Source of the DNA: Rugamonas sp045984285
Lineage (GTDB): Bacteria; Pseudomonadota; Gammaproteobacteria; Burkholderiales; Burkholderiaceae_D
DNA length: 64,000 bases
NCBI RefSeq assembly: GCF_045984285.3
Contig: NZ_JBJQIK030000003.1
Coordinates: 558,001 to 622,000 of the forward strand
Direction of reading: 5' to 3'
In this document: positions 43,088 to 51,856 of the stretch, one piece after another
Numbering within the stretch: position 1 is the stretch's first letter
Layout of the letters: the number at the start of each line of letters is the position of its first letter
Made by a program: the position numbers and the translations under genes
Notes under the pieces: generated by a model
Seen by the model: the letters and a program-made list of their open reading frames with translations, nothing else
Database searches by the model: none
What the model was told of the DNA's origin: nothing

Positions 43088-43977
43088 GCCGGTTCTCCCG
43101 CACGGGCCTTGAGAGCACGCGAATCCCGTGCGGGCGGCTGGCCGAACATGCGGCCATACTCGCGGGTGAACTGCGACACGCTTTCGTAGCCGACCGCAAA
43201 GGCGGCCGTGCTGGCCGTGGCGCCTTCCGACATCATCATGCGCCGCGCTTCGATCAGGCGCAGCTGCTTCTGGAACTGCAGCGGCGACAGGGATGTGACC
43301 TCGCGGAAGTAATGGCGGAAGGAGGAAGAACTCATGCCTGCAATCGACGCCAGTTCATCCACCCGCAACGGGCCTGCATAGCCCTCCCGGATCGCCGCCA
43401 CGGCGCGCGTTACACGCTCGGCATGCCCGTCCGGCCAGCCGAGGCGCCGGATTGCCGCGCCATGGCGCCCGGCCAGCAGCCAGTAATGCAGTTCGCGCAC
43501 CAGCTGCGTGTGCAGCACGGGCACCGCTTCCGGGCGGTCCAGCAGCCGCATGAGGCGCAGCGCGGCATCGGCCACTTCGGCATCGGTGGGCGCCGAGCGC
43601 ACCGGCAGGCCATCGGCGCCGCTGCCCTCGCCCATCTGCAGCGCCAGTTCGGAGACGATGGCGAGATCCAGGTCCAGCACCAGCGACAGGTATGGCGCCG
43701 TCCTGCTGGCGCGCGTGATCTGGCTCACGGTCGGCACGTCTGCCGTAATGAGCAAGGAATCGCCGGCGTTGAATTCCAGCGTTTCGGTGCCGATGGTGAC
43801 TTCCTTGGTCCCCTGCAGCACAAGGCAGACCAGGGGGCGCGAGATGGCGTGCTGCAGCCCGCTGGGAGCCAGTGAGCGAATGGTGGTAAGGCCGGGCACG
43901 GGCGTCTGCGCGATGCCGGCCTGCCCGGCATGCTGGTCCAGGTAGCGGCTGACGGCAGTGAGCAAAGGATTGAGCAT
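43084..43977 (-). CDS. AraC-family transcriptional regulator
   Basis: The 297-residue protein has an N-terminal effector domain of the AraC_N type (PLVCLVLQGTKEVTIGTETL, EFNAGDSLLITADVPTVSQI) and a C-terminal double helix-turn-helix (RVDELASIAGMSSSSFRHYF, VTSLSPLQFQKQLRLIEARR, AFAVGYESVSQFTREYGRMF). It is divergent from the SDR gene at 44117 (139-bp gap), a common pairing in which the regulator activates the dehydrogenase. It is also translationally coupled to the DUF455 gene. The inducer is unknown. Confidence 0.92.
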   Translation of the reverse strand: MLNPLLTAVSRYLDQHAGQAGIAQTPVPGLTTIRSLAPSGLQHAISRPLVCLVLQGTKEVTIGTETLEFNAGDSLLITADVPTVSQITRASRTAPYLSLVLDLDLAIVSELALQMGEGSGADGLPVRSAPTDAEVADAALRLMRLLDRPEAVPVLHTQLVRELHYWLLAGRHGAAIRRLGWPDGHAERVTRAVAAIREGYAGPLRVDELASIAGMSSSSFRHYFREVTSLSPLQFQKQLRLIEARRMMMSEGATASTAAFAVGYESVSQFTREYGRMFGQPPARDSRALKARAGEPA

Positions 43978-44116
43978 GGCCGCATCCTACCGCATTGGCG
44001 GCCATGCCGGGAAGTCGATTTGGCAGATCAGGCAAGAAAAGGGGCAGTTCCGGCAAGACCTGGACAGGCCTGAAAACCTACCATGACAACTCCAGATAAC
44101 CACACAGGAGTTCAAC

Positions 44117-44872
44117 ATGAGCAAGATCGCAATCGTCACCGGCGGCAGCCGCGGCCTCGGTAAAAACACGGCACTGAACATCGCCCGCGCGGGCGGCGAC
44201 GTCATCGTCACCTACCACAGCCGCCGCGAGGAAGCGGAAGCCGTGGTCGCGGAGATTGCCGCGATGGGGCGCAAGGCGGCGGCCCTGCAGCTCGACACCG
44301 GCGACACCGCGGCTTTCAAGCCCTTCGCGGCTGAGCTGAAAGGCCTGCTGCAGCAGCACTGGCAGCGCGCCAGCTTCGACCACCTGGTCAACAATGCCGG
44401 GCATGGCGACTACGCGCTGATCGAGGACACCACGGAAGCGCAGTTCGATAGCCTGGTGAATGTGCACTTCAAGGGCGTGTACTTCCTCACGCAGGCGCTG
44501 CTGCCGCTGCTGGCGGACGGCGGCCGCATCGTGAACATATCGAGTGGGCTGACGCGGGTATCGTATCCCGGCTATGGCGCCTACGCGGCGGCGAAGGCGG
44601 CGGTGGAAGTGCTGTCGGTGTACATGGCGAAGGAGCTGGGCGCGCGCGGCATTGCGGTCAACACCGTTGCGCCGGGCGCCATCGAAACGGACTTCGGCGG
44701 CGGCGCCGTACGCGACAACCCGGACCTGAACCGTGCTTTCGCCGCCATGACGGCATTGGGCCGCGTCGGCGTCCCCGACGACATCGGCCCCATGATCGCC
44801 AGCCTGCTCTCCGACAGCAACCGCTGGATCAACGCCCAGCGCATCGAAGTCTCCGGCGGCCAGGCCATCTGA
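44117..44872 (+). CDS. Short-chain dehydrogenase/reductase
   Basis: The 251-residue protein is a classical SDR: cofactor loop TGGSRGLG (residues 8-15), NNAG near 93-96, catalytic Ser in NISSG and YAAAK with Tyr and Lys, and the C-terminal EVSGGQAI. Probably NADP(H)-dependent, because Arg follows the glycine loop and the second strand ends in SRRE. The substrate is unknown. CAGGAG precedes the start. It is divergent from the AraC regulator at 43977, its likely controller. Confidence 0.92.
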   Translation: MSKIAIVTGGSRGLGKNTALNIARAGGDVIVTYHSRREEAEAVVAEIAAMGRKAAALQLDTGDTAAFKPFAAELKGLLQQHWQRASFDHLVNNAGHGDYALIEDTTEAQFDSLVNVHFKGVYFLTQALLPLLADGGRIVNISSGLTRVSYPGYGAYAAAKAAVEVLSVYMAKELGARGIAVNTVAPGAIETDFGGGAVRDNPDLNRAFAAMTALGRVGVPDDIGPMIASLLSDSNRWINAQRIEVSGGQAI

Positions 44873-44903
44873 CCTACTGCCCAGCCCGCCGGATGGCCGT
44901 CCC

Positions 44904-45005
44904 GTCCACCTTGGGGTCAGGCACCAAGGTGGACACGGCCCCACGCGTAGAGCGCGAGATAGCGATGAGCTTGTGTCCACTTTGGTGCCTGACCCCAGGG
45001 TGGAC
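44904..45005. repeat. REPIN-like element: two inverted REP units
   Basis: Two 33-base units, 44904-44936 and 44973-45005, are inverted copies with only two mismatches, separated by 36 bases. The left unit itself folds as a perfect hairpin (GTCCACCTTG, 11-base loop, CAAGGTGGAC). Both contain the core GGTGCCTGACCCC (44984-44996, and inverted 44913-44925), also found at 61125-61137. Paired inverted REPs form REPINs, which are usually mobilised by RAYT transposases; none is encoded in this window. Confidence 0.8.
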
Positions 45006-45011
45006 AGGAGC

Positions 45012-45248
45012 TCAGCCGTGGCTGTAGCGCTGGATGGAGCGCAGGGTCGGTTCGAGGGCGAACAGGCGGGCGGCGAACTGTTCGGCGTGCACTTCCTGCT
45101 TCGCTTCCTCGGCCGCGTACAGGGCCTGCAGCAAGGCGGGAATGCGCTCGGGAATGGCGAGGCTGTCCGCGTGCTCTTCGATCAGGCTGATCGCTTCGCT
45201 GTAACGCTCCTCGCAACGTAGTTGTGCTGCTTTCTTGATCAACTCCAT
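45012..45248 (-). CDS. Hypothetical helical protein, 78 aa
   Basis: GGAGG stands four bases before the ATG at 45248. The protein is entirely helical and soluble (MELIKKAAQLRCEERYSEAI, SLIEEHADSLAIPERIPALL, QALYAAEEAKQEVHAEQFAA), with a pattern like a single TPR-type helix pair. No family or function was recognised. It ends six bases from the REPIN and faces away from the TBDR promoter region. Confidence 0.65.
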   Translation of the reverse strand: MELIKKAAQLRCEERYSEAISLIEEHADSLAIPERIPALLQALYAAEEAKQEVHAEQFAARLFALEPTLRSIQRYSHG

Positions 45249-45342
45249 GACGCCTCCGTCTGAATATTGAGCACCCATCATAACGCATAATTGCCGTACG
45301 GCAATGATTTTTCAATCGTGCGGCGGCTGGTGTAGAAATTGG

Positions 45343-45370
45343 TTGACATCGCGAAAAATTGCTATATCCT
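45343..45370 (+). promoter_or_regulatory. Probable sigma-70 promoter of the polysaccharide utilisation operon
   Basis: TTGACA (45343-45348) is a perfect -35; TATCCT (45365-45370) is a moderate -10 with a 16-base spacer. The LacI-type operator at 45372-45402 begins immediately downstream, over the expected start of transcription. The leader would be about 200 bases. Of the 329 bases between the gene at 45012-45248 and the TBDR, the rest holds a second operator cluster at 45506-45536. Confidence 0.6.
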
Positions 45371-45371
45371 T

Positions 45372-45402
45372 CACTAAACCGATACACTAAATCGTTACAG
45401 TG
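45372..45402. promoter_or_regulatory. LacI-type operator cluster O1
   Basis: CTAAACCG (45374-45381) and CTAAATCGTTACAG (45387-45400) are direct repeats with a 13-base period, inside outer arms CACT and AGTG. The second element repeats exactly at 45524-45536 (TAAATCGTTACAG). The central CG within a TAAxCGTTA context is typical of LacI-family operators. Overlap with the transcription start suggests repression. Confidence 0.55.
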
Positions 45403-45505
45403 ACGTGTTCGGATGACAAGACCGCCCTTTCTGTACTTTCCGGGGCGGCGCCTGCTCGCATTTCCCGGTTCTGGATCACTGATGTTGCTTTACTTTTTTC
45501 GCACT

Positions 45506-45536
45506 TTTACTGTAACGTTACAGTAAATCGTTACAG
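45506..45536. promoter_or_regulatory. LacI-type operator cluster O2: perfect 22-bp palindrome plus an added site
   Basis: Positions 45506-45527 are a perfect 22-bp palindrome with core TGTAACGTTACA. TAAATCGTTACAG follows at 45524-45536, overlapping its end. The centre is about 130 bases downstream of O1, a distance allowing DNA looping by a tetrameric or paired LacI-type repressor. The repressor gene at 48024 is the obvious candidate binder. Confidence 0.7.
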
Positions 45537-45577
45537 CATAAAGCCAGCTCTACAGATAAAAAATAATGGAGACAGAT

Positions 45578-48007
45578 ATGGCAGTTGTTTACGGAAGGCC
45601 CGGCCCCGCGCCGCTTCGACTTACCCCGATTGCCGCCGCCCTGGCGGTGGCAATGTTTGGCGGCAGCGCCCAGGCGCAGCAGGCGGCCCCGGTGCAGCCC
45701 GCGGCCGATGAGCCGCTGAAACTGGAAGCCGTGGTGGTGTCCGCCAACCGGCGCATCGAGAAGCTGGAAGATGTGCCGATGTCCATCTCGGTGCTGACCG
45801 AGGAAACGCTGAACCGCAATAATGTGCGCGAGTTCGTCGATATTGTGAACCTCGCCCCCGCCCTGTCGGTGTCGGTCGGCACCCAGGTCGGCACCAACAG
45901 CATCAATATGCGCGGCATCGGCACCACCTCGAACAATATCGGCATCGAGGGCGACGTGGCCATCATCGTGGACGACCTGCCCTACTCCCAGCCGCAGCAG
46001 GCCTTCAAGGACCTGGCCGACGTGCAGCGCGTGGAAGTGCTGAAAGGCCCGCAGAGCACCATGTTCGGCAAGAGCGCCATTGCAGGCGCAGTGGTCGTCA
46101 CCAGCAAGCCGATCGGCAGCGGCCCATTGAGCGGCAAGGTAAGCCTGTTCCGCACCAGCGACCAGGAATACCGCGCCAGCGCCGCCGTCAGCGGCCGCGT
46201 GTCGGATGATGTGGGCGTGCGCGTGTTCGCATCGAAGACCAACTTCCCCGGCATGCTGTATAACCTGACGAACGACTCGCGCCAGAACGGCTCGGGCGGC
46301 CGCACCTTCAACGCCAAGGTGCAGTGGCAGGTCACGCCGGACCTGGATGTGCAGCTGAACGGCCACTACGACCATTCGCTGTCTACCGGGAATACCGCCG
46401 CCATCACCTCCATCGATCCGGGCGTGGGCTACCTGTACAACAAGAACTACACTGCCCTGTCCAACACGGCCGTCCTGCGCGGCATCAACATCACGCCCTT
46501 CAACCGCACCATCCGCAACGACTCGCCGACCGGCCTGGAATCGACGGACCGCAGCCTGGGCCTGCGCATCAACTACCTGTTCCCGGACAATACGGCACTG
46601 GCGGGCCACTCGCTGACCTCCATCTCCTCGGTGGACAAGAACAAGTCGAACGACTTCCGCGACAACGACAATATCGACCTGATCTCCACCTTCTACCAGG
46701 TGAACCACAGCGGCAAGCCTTCCGGCATCGCCGAGCCGCCCATGATCAACGGCACGCTGGACAGCAAGACCTCCACCCAGGAGCTGCGCCTGACTTCACC
46801 CGATGCCGGCGCTGTGCGCTACCTGGTCGGCCTGTGGCTGGCCCGCACCAGCCATGACCGCACCTACCTGCGCGGCAACCAGTTCGTGAAAGAGACCAAC
46901 TACACGAACTATGAAACCAGTTCCTCCGCACTGAACCGCTCGATCTACGCCAACGGCAGCTGGGACTTCGCGCCGCGCCACACCCTGACCGCGGGCATGC
47001 GCGCGAACCGCGAGTCGAACGACTACATGTTCCACACCATCGACAGCCTCTCATCGTCGGCCCCGAACAATGTGCACACCGGCGAGAACCTGTACGTGGC
47101 GCCGCAGCACGACGAGAACTCCGTGACCGGCAAGCTTGGCTACTCCTTCCACTGGACGGAAGAAGTAACGGTGTACGGCACCGCCTCCACCGGCCACAAA
47201 GGCGTGGCCTACGACATGACCAGCGGCGCCAATAACGTCAACGTGTTCAAGCGCCTGCCGCTGGCATCGGAAGAAGCCACCAGCTTCGAGGCCGGCCTGA
47301 AAGCGAACCTGTGGGGTGGACGCGCCACCTTCAACGCCGCCGTATTCAACACGCGCTTCACCGATTACCAGACCTCGGCTACCGAGCGCTTCTCGGACGG
47401 CAGCCAGGCCAGCGTCTTGTACAGCATTCCTTCGATCCAGACGCGCGGCTTCGAAGCCGATGGCGCCGTGCTCGTCACGCGCAACCTGCTGCTGAACGCC
47501 AACCTCGCCTTCACCCGCGCCACCATCCGCGAGTGGACGCAAGGCCCATGCTACAGCGGCGCCACCGACTGCAAGGTGCCGAACCAGCTGGTGCCGGGCG
47601 CCTTCCTGCGTGATGCGAGCGGCGGCACCATGCCGAATGCGCCGAAGTGGAAATTCAGCGTGGGCGGCGAATATACGATCCCGCTGAGCGCCATCCCTTA
47701 CACGGCCGCGATCCAGGCGCAGGCGCGCACCCAGTCGCGCGTGATGGGCGCCATCAGCCAGGACCCGAGCCTGCGCCGTCCGGGCTATGGTATCGTCGAT
47801 CTCGGCGCCTCCATCAAGGACAACAAGGGCAAGTACAAGTTCACGGTCGGCGTGAAAAACGTCGGCGACAAGCACTACGCCGTTGGCAACGTGGGCTCCT
47901 TCCTCAACTTTAAACAGACTTCCGGACCGGACATCAAGTCGTACGGATGGCAGCCAGCACGCGATGCCTTCCGTTACTACACGGCCCGTCTGGACGTAAC
48001 TTTCTGA
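45578..48007 (+). CDS. TonB-dependent receptor of the uronate/polysaccharide utilisation operon
   Basis: The 809-residue outer-membrane receptor has a signal peptide (IAAALAVAMFGGSAQAQQAA), a plug (LEAVVVSANRRIEKLEDVPM, SISVLTEETLNRNNVREFVD, NMRGIGTTSNN, VEVLKGPQSTMFGKSAIAGA) and a barrel ending YYTARLDVTF. It is of the group often annotated as carbohydrate or polyphenol receptors. The ATG at 45578 has GGAGACAGAT before it; another ATG at 45566 lacks a site. It is first in the operon TBDR-lacI-SDR-lyase-kinase-MFS-esterase, with 17 bases to the LacI gene. Role: probably import of oligosaccharides released from a uronic-acid polymer. Confidence 0.9.
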   Translation: MAVVYGRPGPAPLRLTPIAAALAVAMFGGSAQAQQAAPVQPAADEPLKLEAVVVSANRRIEKLEDVPMSISVLTEETLNRNNVREFVDIVNLAPALSVSVGTQVGTNSINMRGIGTTSNNIGIEGDVAIIVDDLPYSQPQQAFKDLADVQRVEVLKGPQSTMFGKSAIAGAVVVTSKPIGSGPLSGKVSLFRTSDQEYRASAAVSGRVSDDVGVRVFASKTNFPGMLYNLTNDSRQNGSGGRTFNAKVQWQVTPDLDVQLNGHYDHSLSTGNTAAITSIDPGVGYLYNKNYTALSNTAVLRGINITPFNRTIRNDSPTGLESTDRSLGLRINYLFPDNTALAGHSLTSISSVDKNKSNDFRDNDNIDLISTFYQVNHSGKPSGIAEPPMINGTLDSKTSTQELRLTSPDAGAVRYLVGLWLARTSHDRTYLRGNQFVKETNYTNYETSSSALNRSIYANGSWDFAPRHTLTAGMRANRESNDYMFHTIDSLSSSAPNNVHTGENLYVAPQHDENSVTGKLGYSFHWTEEVTVYGTASTGHKGVAYDMTSGANNVNVFKRLPLASEEATSFEAGLKANLWGGRATFNAAVFNTRFTDYQTSATERFSDGSQASVLYSIPSIQTRGFEADGAVLVTRNLLLNANLAFTRATIREWTQGPCYSGATDCKVPNQLVPGAFLRDASGGTMPNAPKWKFSVGGEYTIPLSAIPYTAAIQAQARTQSRVMGAISQDPSLRRPGYGIVDLGASIKDNKGKYKFTVGVKNVGDKHYAVGNVGSFLNFKQTSGPDIKSYGWQPARDAFRYYTARLDVTF

Positions 48008-48023
48008 CGCTATCAAGGAACAC

Positions 48024-49058
48024 ATGAGCGAGCCGAAAATCCAGGACGTCGCCCGCCTCGCAGGCGTATCGACGTCCACGATCTCCAACTTCCTCAACAA
48101 CAGGGCGGGACAGATGCGCCCTGACACCCAGCTCAAGATCCAGCAGGCGATCGAGCAGCTCGGCTACCGCCCGAACAATGCGGCGCGTCAGCTTAAAACG
48201 GGGGTGGCGTCGATGGTCGGCTTGCTCGTTCCCTCGCTGGCGAACCAGTTCTTCGGGTCGCTGGCCTGCGCGGTGGAAGCGGCAGCGGCAAGGCACCACT
48301 GCCATGTGATGACCTTCAGTACCTTCCGCGACCCGGACCGCGAACGGGCCGTGATGGCCGACCTGCTGGCCTATGGGGTCAAGGGCATCATCACCGGTTC
48401 GGCCCTGAGCGATACCGACCACCTGGTGGCGATGACCTCGCGTTGCCCGGTGGTGGCGTTCGACATCAAGCGCACTGACGAAGGCCACAACCGCATCGCT
48501 ACCATCTCGGTGGACAATGCCGCCGCAACGGCGATGGCGGTACAGCACCTGGTTTCGCTCGGCCACAAGTCCCTTGCGCTGGTCACGCCTCCGCCCTACA
48601 CGCTGAACCGGCAGGAACGTGTGCGCGGCTTCCAGCAGGCAGTGGCGGCGGCGGGCATCATCGGCGAACTGGTGATCGCCGATTCCACGGATGCGCCGAG
48701 CGATCCGCACGGTGACACCCGCCTGTTTGAACTGGGCCGCAGCGCGGCCTCGCGCATCGTCGAGGCGCGCACCAAACCGACGGCGGCAATCGCCATCAAC
48801 GACATGATGGCCATCGGTATCGGCGTGGGCCTGAAGCAGCTTGGCCGGCAGATCCCGCGCGATTGCTCCCTGCTCGGCATCGACGACATTTTCTTCTCGG
48901 CGGCGCACGACCCTCCGCTCACCACCCTGCGCCAGCCGATCCAGGCCATGGCCGATGCCGCAGTCCAGCGCATTCTCGCGCCGGCCTCCGCACCCGGCGA
49001 TGAACTGTTCGCGCCGGAACTGGTGGTGCGGGCGTCCACTGCGGCGCCGCCGAAATAA
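48024..49058 (+). CDS. LacI-family transcriptional repressor
   Basis: The 344-residue protein has the LacI helix-turn-helix and hinge (IQDVARLAGVSTSTISNFLN, residues 6-25, and NNAARQLKTG for minor-groove contact) and a sugar-binding-protein-like domain (VGLLVPSLANQFFGSLACAV, VQHLVSLGHKSLALVT, AAIAINDMMAIGIGVGLKQL). It likely binds the TAAxCGTTA operators at 45372-45402 and 45506-45536, shutting its own operon until an unsaturated uronide or KDG-like inducer appears. Being inside the operon, it would be autoregulated. The start lies 17 bases after the TBDR stop with AAGGAA before it. Confidence 0.95.
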   Translation: MSEPKIQDVARLAGVSTSTISNFLNNRAGQMRPDTQLKIQQAIEQLGYRPNNAARQLKTGVASMVGLLVPSLANQFFGSLACAVEAAAARHHCHVMTFSTFRDPDRERAVMADLLAYGVKGIITGSALSDTDHLVAMTSRCPVVAFDIKRTDEGHNRIATISVDNAAATAMAVQHLVSLGHKSLALVTPPPYTLNRQERVRGFQQAVAAAGIIGELVIADSTDAPSDPHGDTRLFELGRSAASRIVEARTKPTAAIAINDMMAIGIGVGLKQLGRQIPRDCSLLGIDDIFFSAAHDPPLTTLRQPIQAMADAAVQRILAPASAPGDELFAPELVVRASTAAPPK

Positions 49059-49088
49059 ATCAACTCTCACTCTGGAGACAGCAGGCTT

Positions 49089-49844
49089 ATGGAACTTATC
49101 GGAAAACGCGCCCTGGTGATGGGCGGCGCATCGGGCATCGGCAAGGCAAGCTCGCTGGCGCTTGCGAAGGAAGGTGCGGACGTGGTGCTGACTTACTGGA
49201 GCAGCAGCACGGAAGCGGAAGAAGTGGTGGCGCAGATCCGCGCCATGGGCCGCAAGGCGCAGGCCATCAAGGCCGACCTCACGGACAGCGCAGTGGCCGA
49301 ACAGGTGTTCGCGGAAGCGGAACAGGCCATCGGCGACATCGACACCGTGTTCGCCAACGCCGGCGGCCTGATCCAGCGCTGCCGCGTGGTGGATATGCCG
49401 CTCGAGCTGTGGCAGCAAGGCATGAACCTGAACCTCACCAGCACCTTCCTCGTGTGCCAGGCGGCGCTCAAGCGCATGGAAGCGCGCAAGCGCGGCACCA
49501 TCATCACCATGTCCTCGCTGGCGGCCTTTGACGGCGGCGGCCCGGGCTCTTCGCACTACGCCTCGGCCAAGGCAGCCGTGGCCACCTTCACCCGCGCGCT
49601 GGCTAAGGAAGTGGGACCGCTGGGCATCCGCGTCAACGGCATCGCACCGGGCCTGATCGCCACCCGCTTCCACGATACCTTCAATACCCCGGCCAACCGC
49701 CAGGCGATTGCCGACCGCACCCCGGCCAAGCGCGAAGGCGAGCCGGAAGACGTGGCAAACGTCGTGGTCTTCCTCGCGTCGGAGCGCGCCGCCTTCCTCG
49801 CCGGCGAGATCATCCAGGTCAACGGCGGCCTTGGCCTCTACTGA
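49089..49844 (+). CDS. SDR oxidoreductase, probable uronate-pathway reductase
   Basis: The 251-residue classical SDR has GGASGIG (residues 12-18), NAGG near 92-95, MSSLA and YASAK (Tyr and Lys of the active site), and INGIAPG-like VNGIAPGLIATRF. In lyase operons an SDR of this kind reduces 4-deoxy-L-erythro-5-hexoseulose uronate (DehR-type) or oxidises/reduces 2,5-diketo-3-deoxygluconate (KduD-type). The position between the LacI and lyase genes supports that role. Which of the two it is cannot be told from sequence. It resembles the SDR at 44117 in overall fold only. Confidence 0.85.
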   Translation: MELIGKRALVMGGASGIGKASSLALAKEGADVVLTYWSSSTEAEEVVAQIRAMGRKAQAIKADLTDSAVAEQVFAEAEQAIGDIDTVFANAGGLIQRCRVVDMPLELWQQGMNLNLTSTFLVCQAALKRMEARKRGTIITMSSLAAFDGGGPGSSHYASAKAAVATFTRALAKEVGPLGIRVNGIAPGLIATRFHDTFNTPANRQAIADRTPAKREGEPEDVANVVVFLASERAAFLAGEIIQVNGGLGLY

Positions 49845-49864
49845 CCCTCTTCCGGAGACATTGC

Positions 49865-51844
49865 ATGAACCAATTCTTCACACGGCGCCGTTTCCTCGGC
49901 GCCGCGGGACTCGCTTTGCCTGCGCTGGCGCTCGGCCAGGATGCGCGCGAGGCGCTGGGCACCAAACAGGGCGCTGCCACGGCAGGCGAACATCCGCTCG
50001 CAACCATCATGAAGCAGCACCCGGCGCCGCTGCGCAAGGAACTGCAGGGCGTGCACCCGAGGGTGTTCACCACGGCCAGGGGGCTGGATGAACTGCGCGA
50101 ACGTGCACGCGGCAGCCACCGCGAACTCTGGCAGGCGGCGCTGGCCAATATGGCCGCCATGAAAAACGAGCCTGCAGAATCGCCGGCGCAGACGCGCCGC
50201 GCGCAGAACGCTACCGGCATCGGCATCGTCGCTGCGGCACTGGCCTACAAGATCGAGGGCGACGCGCGCTACCTGGAAGTAGCGAAGAAGTATATGGATG
50301 CCGCTGTCAGCTACCCGGTCTGGGGCTACACCTACAGCAAGCCGGATATCGATCTCGCGGCAGGCCACCTGCTGTACGGCCTCGGCGCCGGTTACGACCT
50401 GCTGTACGACGTGCTGAGCGAAGAAGAGCGCAAGCGCTACCGCGACAAACTGGTGCGCCAGGCGCGCATCCTGGCGGCGCACTTCTCGCCAAAACCCGGC
50501 AAGTCCTACTCCTACAGCCAGAACCACTGCTTCATCCCCATCTCCGGCCTGGTGGTCACCGCCTATGCGCTGTGGGACGAAGTGCCCGAAGCTGCCAACT
50601 GGGCGGCTCTGTCGCGCGCGATCTTCACACGCGTACTGGAAGTGGCGTCACCGGACGGCTACTTCTACGAAGGCGTGGAATACTGGGTGTTTTCCATGCC
50701 GTGGATCGTGCACGCGCTGGATGCCTTCGCCCACGCCGCAGGCGACGATATGTACGACCACCCTGCCCTGCGCAAGGCCCATCTCTACATGGCACATTCC
50801 ATCACGCCGAACGGCCAGGACATCTTCGATTTCGGCGATGCATTCGAAGGCCCGCTGACGCGCGCCCGCCACGGCCATGATGCGGCGCGCACCCATCCGG
50901 GCGGCAAGCTGCACTCGAACTACAACCTGCTGTACCGCTTCGCCTCGCGCTACAAGGATGCGGAAGCACAGGGCGTAGCCGCGTGGATGGCATCGCTGGG
51001 CCATATCTGCGCAGAGGAATTCTGGAACATCTTCTGGTATGACCCGAAGGTACAGGCCAAACCGATGGCGGCCATCAAACCCTACCATCACTTCGAAGAC
51101 CTAGGCACGGTCTACTGGCGCAGCGACTGGACGCCGAAAGCCACGGCCTTCGCCTTCCGCGCAGGTCCGCCGGAAGGCCACCATATCACGGCCCTGATTC
51201 CGAAAATGCCGGACTGGCACCTCTCCATGGGCCACTCCCATCCGGATGCGGGCAGCTTCATCCTGTTCGGCGGCGGCAGCTACCTGAGCGGCCCGATGGG
51301 CTATGCCGGCCTGCCGAGCAGCACCCTGAGCAACACGCTGCTGATCGACGGCACCGGACAGGCCCTCGATGGCCGCGGCCACGACGCCTTCGCCGACTAT
51401 CCATACGAGCGGCTGGACCGCATCCGCATGAGCAAGGTCACGCTGGGCCGCGATCATGCCGAGATCGTGGCCGACCTCACCGGCGCCTACCGCCCCGAAC
51501 TGGGCGTGGAGAAGCTGGAACGCCGCTTCACCTGGGCGCGCGGCGCCTGGACCACCACGGATACGCTGCGGGCAAGCAAACCGGTGGTGATGACGGCGCA
51601 GGTGCATGGCGACAATGCGATCAAACAGGTGGGAGAACGGCGCTTCATTGTTGAAGGCCAGCCGGCGGCGCTGCAAGTCACCAGCGGCGCGGGCGCAAAG
51701 GCTATCATCGAACCCGGCATCGTCACCGCCGCCGGGCCGCCGGGCAACGTGGACAAAGGACCGAAGGAGCAGCGCGGTACCGTCCTGCGCATGTCCCTGC
51801 CTGCGGCAAAGCAGGCGGTGCTGACCACCATCATGCGTTTCTAG
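49865..51844 (+). CDS. Tat-exported polysaccharide lyase (DUF4962 / heparinase II-III type)
   Basis: The 659-residue enzyme starts with a Tat signal (FFTRRRFLGAAGLALPALAL). An alpha/alpha toroid of the DUF4962 kind follows (ARYLEVAKKYMDAAVSYPVW, QNHCFIPISGLVVTAYALWD, GYFYEGVEYWVFSMPWIVHA), then a beta-sandwich beginning at YWRSDWTPKATAFAFR with GHSHPDAGSFILFGGG (residues 457-472), the heparinase II/III hallmark. Asn-His in QNH and the Tyr/Glu pair in YFYEGVEY are candidate catalytic residues for beta-elimination next to a uronic acid. The family could be PL15, PL17 or PL21; alginate, heparinoid or related polymers are all possible. It lies in the middle of the operon, periplasmic by its signal. 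Confidence 0.82.
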   Translation: MNQFFTRRRFLGAAGLALPALALGQDAREALGTKQGAATAGEHPLATIMKQHPAPLRKELQGVHPRVFTTARGLDELRERARGSHRELWQAALANMAAMKNEPAESPAQTRRAQNATGIGIVAAALAYKIEGDARYLEVAKKYMDAAVSYPVWGYTYSKPDIDLAAGHLLYGLGAGYDLLYDVLSEEERKRYRDKLVRQARILAAHFSPKPGKSYSYSQNHCFIPISGLVVTAYALWDEVPEAANWAALSRAIFTRVLEVASPDGYFYEGVEYWVFSMPWIVHALDAFAHAAGDDMYDHPALRKAHLYMAHSITPNGQDIFDFGDAFEGPLTRARHGHDAARTHPGGKLHSNYNLLYRFASRYKDAEAQGVAAWMASLGHICAEEFWNIFWYDPKVQAKPMAAIKPYHHFEDLGTVYWRSDWTPKATAFAFRAGPPEGHHITALIPKMPDWHLSMGHSHPDAGSFILFGGGSYLSGPMGYAGLPSSTLSNTLLIDGTGQALDGRGHDAFADYPYERLDRIRMSKVTLGRDHAEIVADLTGAYRPELGVEKLERRFTWARGAWTTTDTLRASKPVVMTAQVHGDNAIKQVGERRFIVEGQPAALQVTSGAGAKAIIEPGIVTAAGPPGNVDKGPKEQRGTVLRMSLPAAKQAVLTTIMRF

Positions 51845-51856
51845 AAGGAGGCGGGA

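Noticed and set aside
44117..44872. SDR at 44117 as part of the polysaccharide operon
   Set aside because: It is separated by the REPIN, a minus-strand gene and a dedicated promoter, and is paired with its own divergent AraC regulator.
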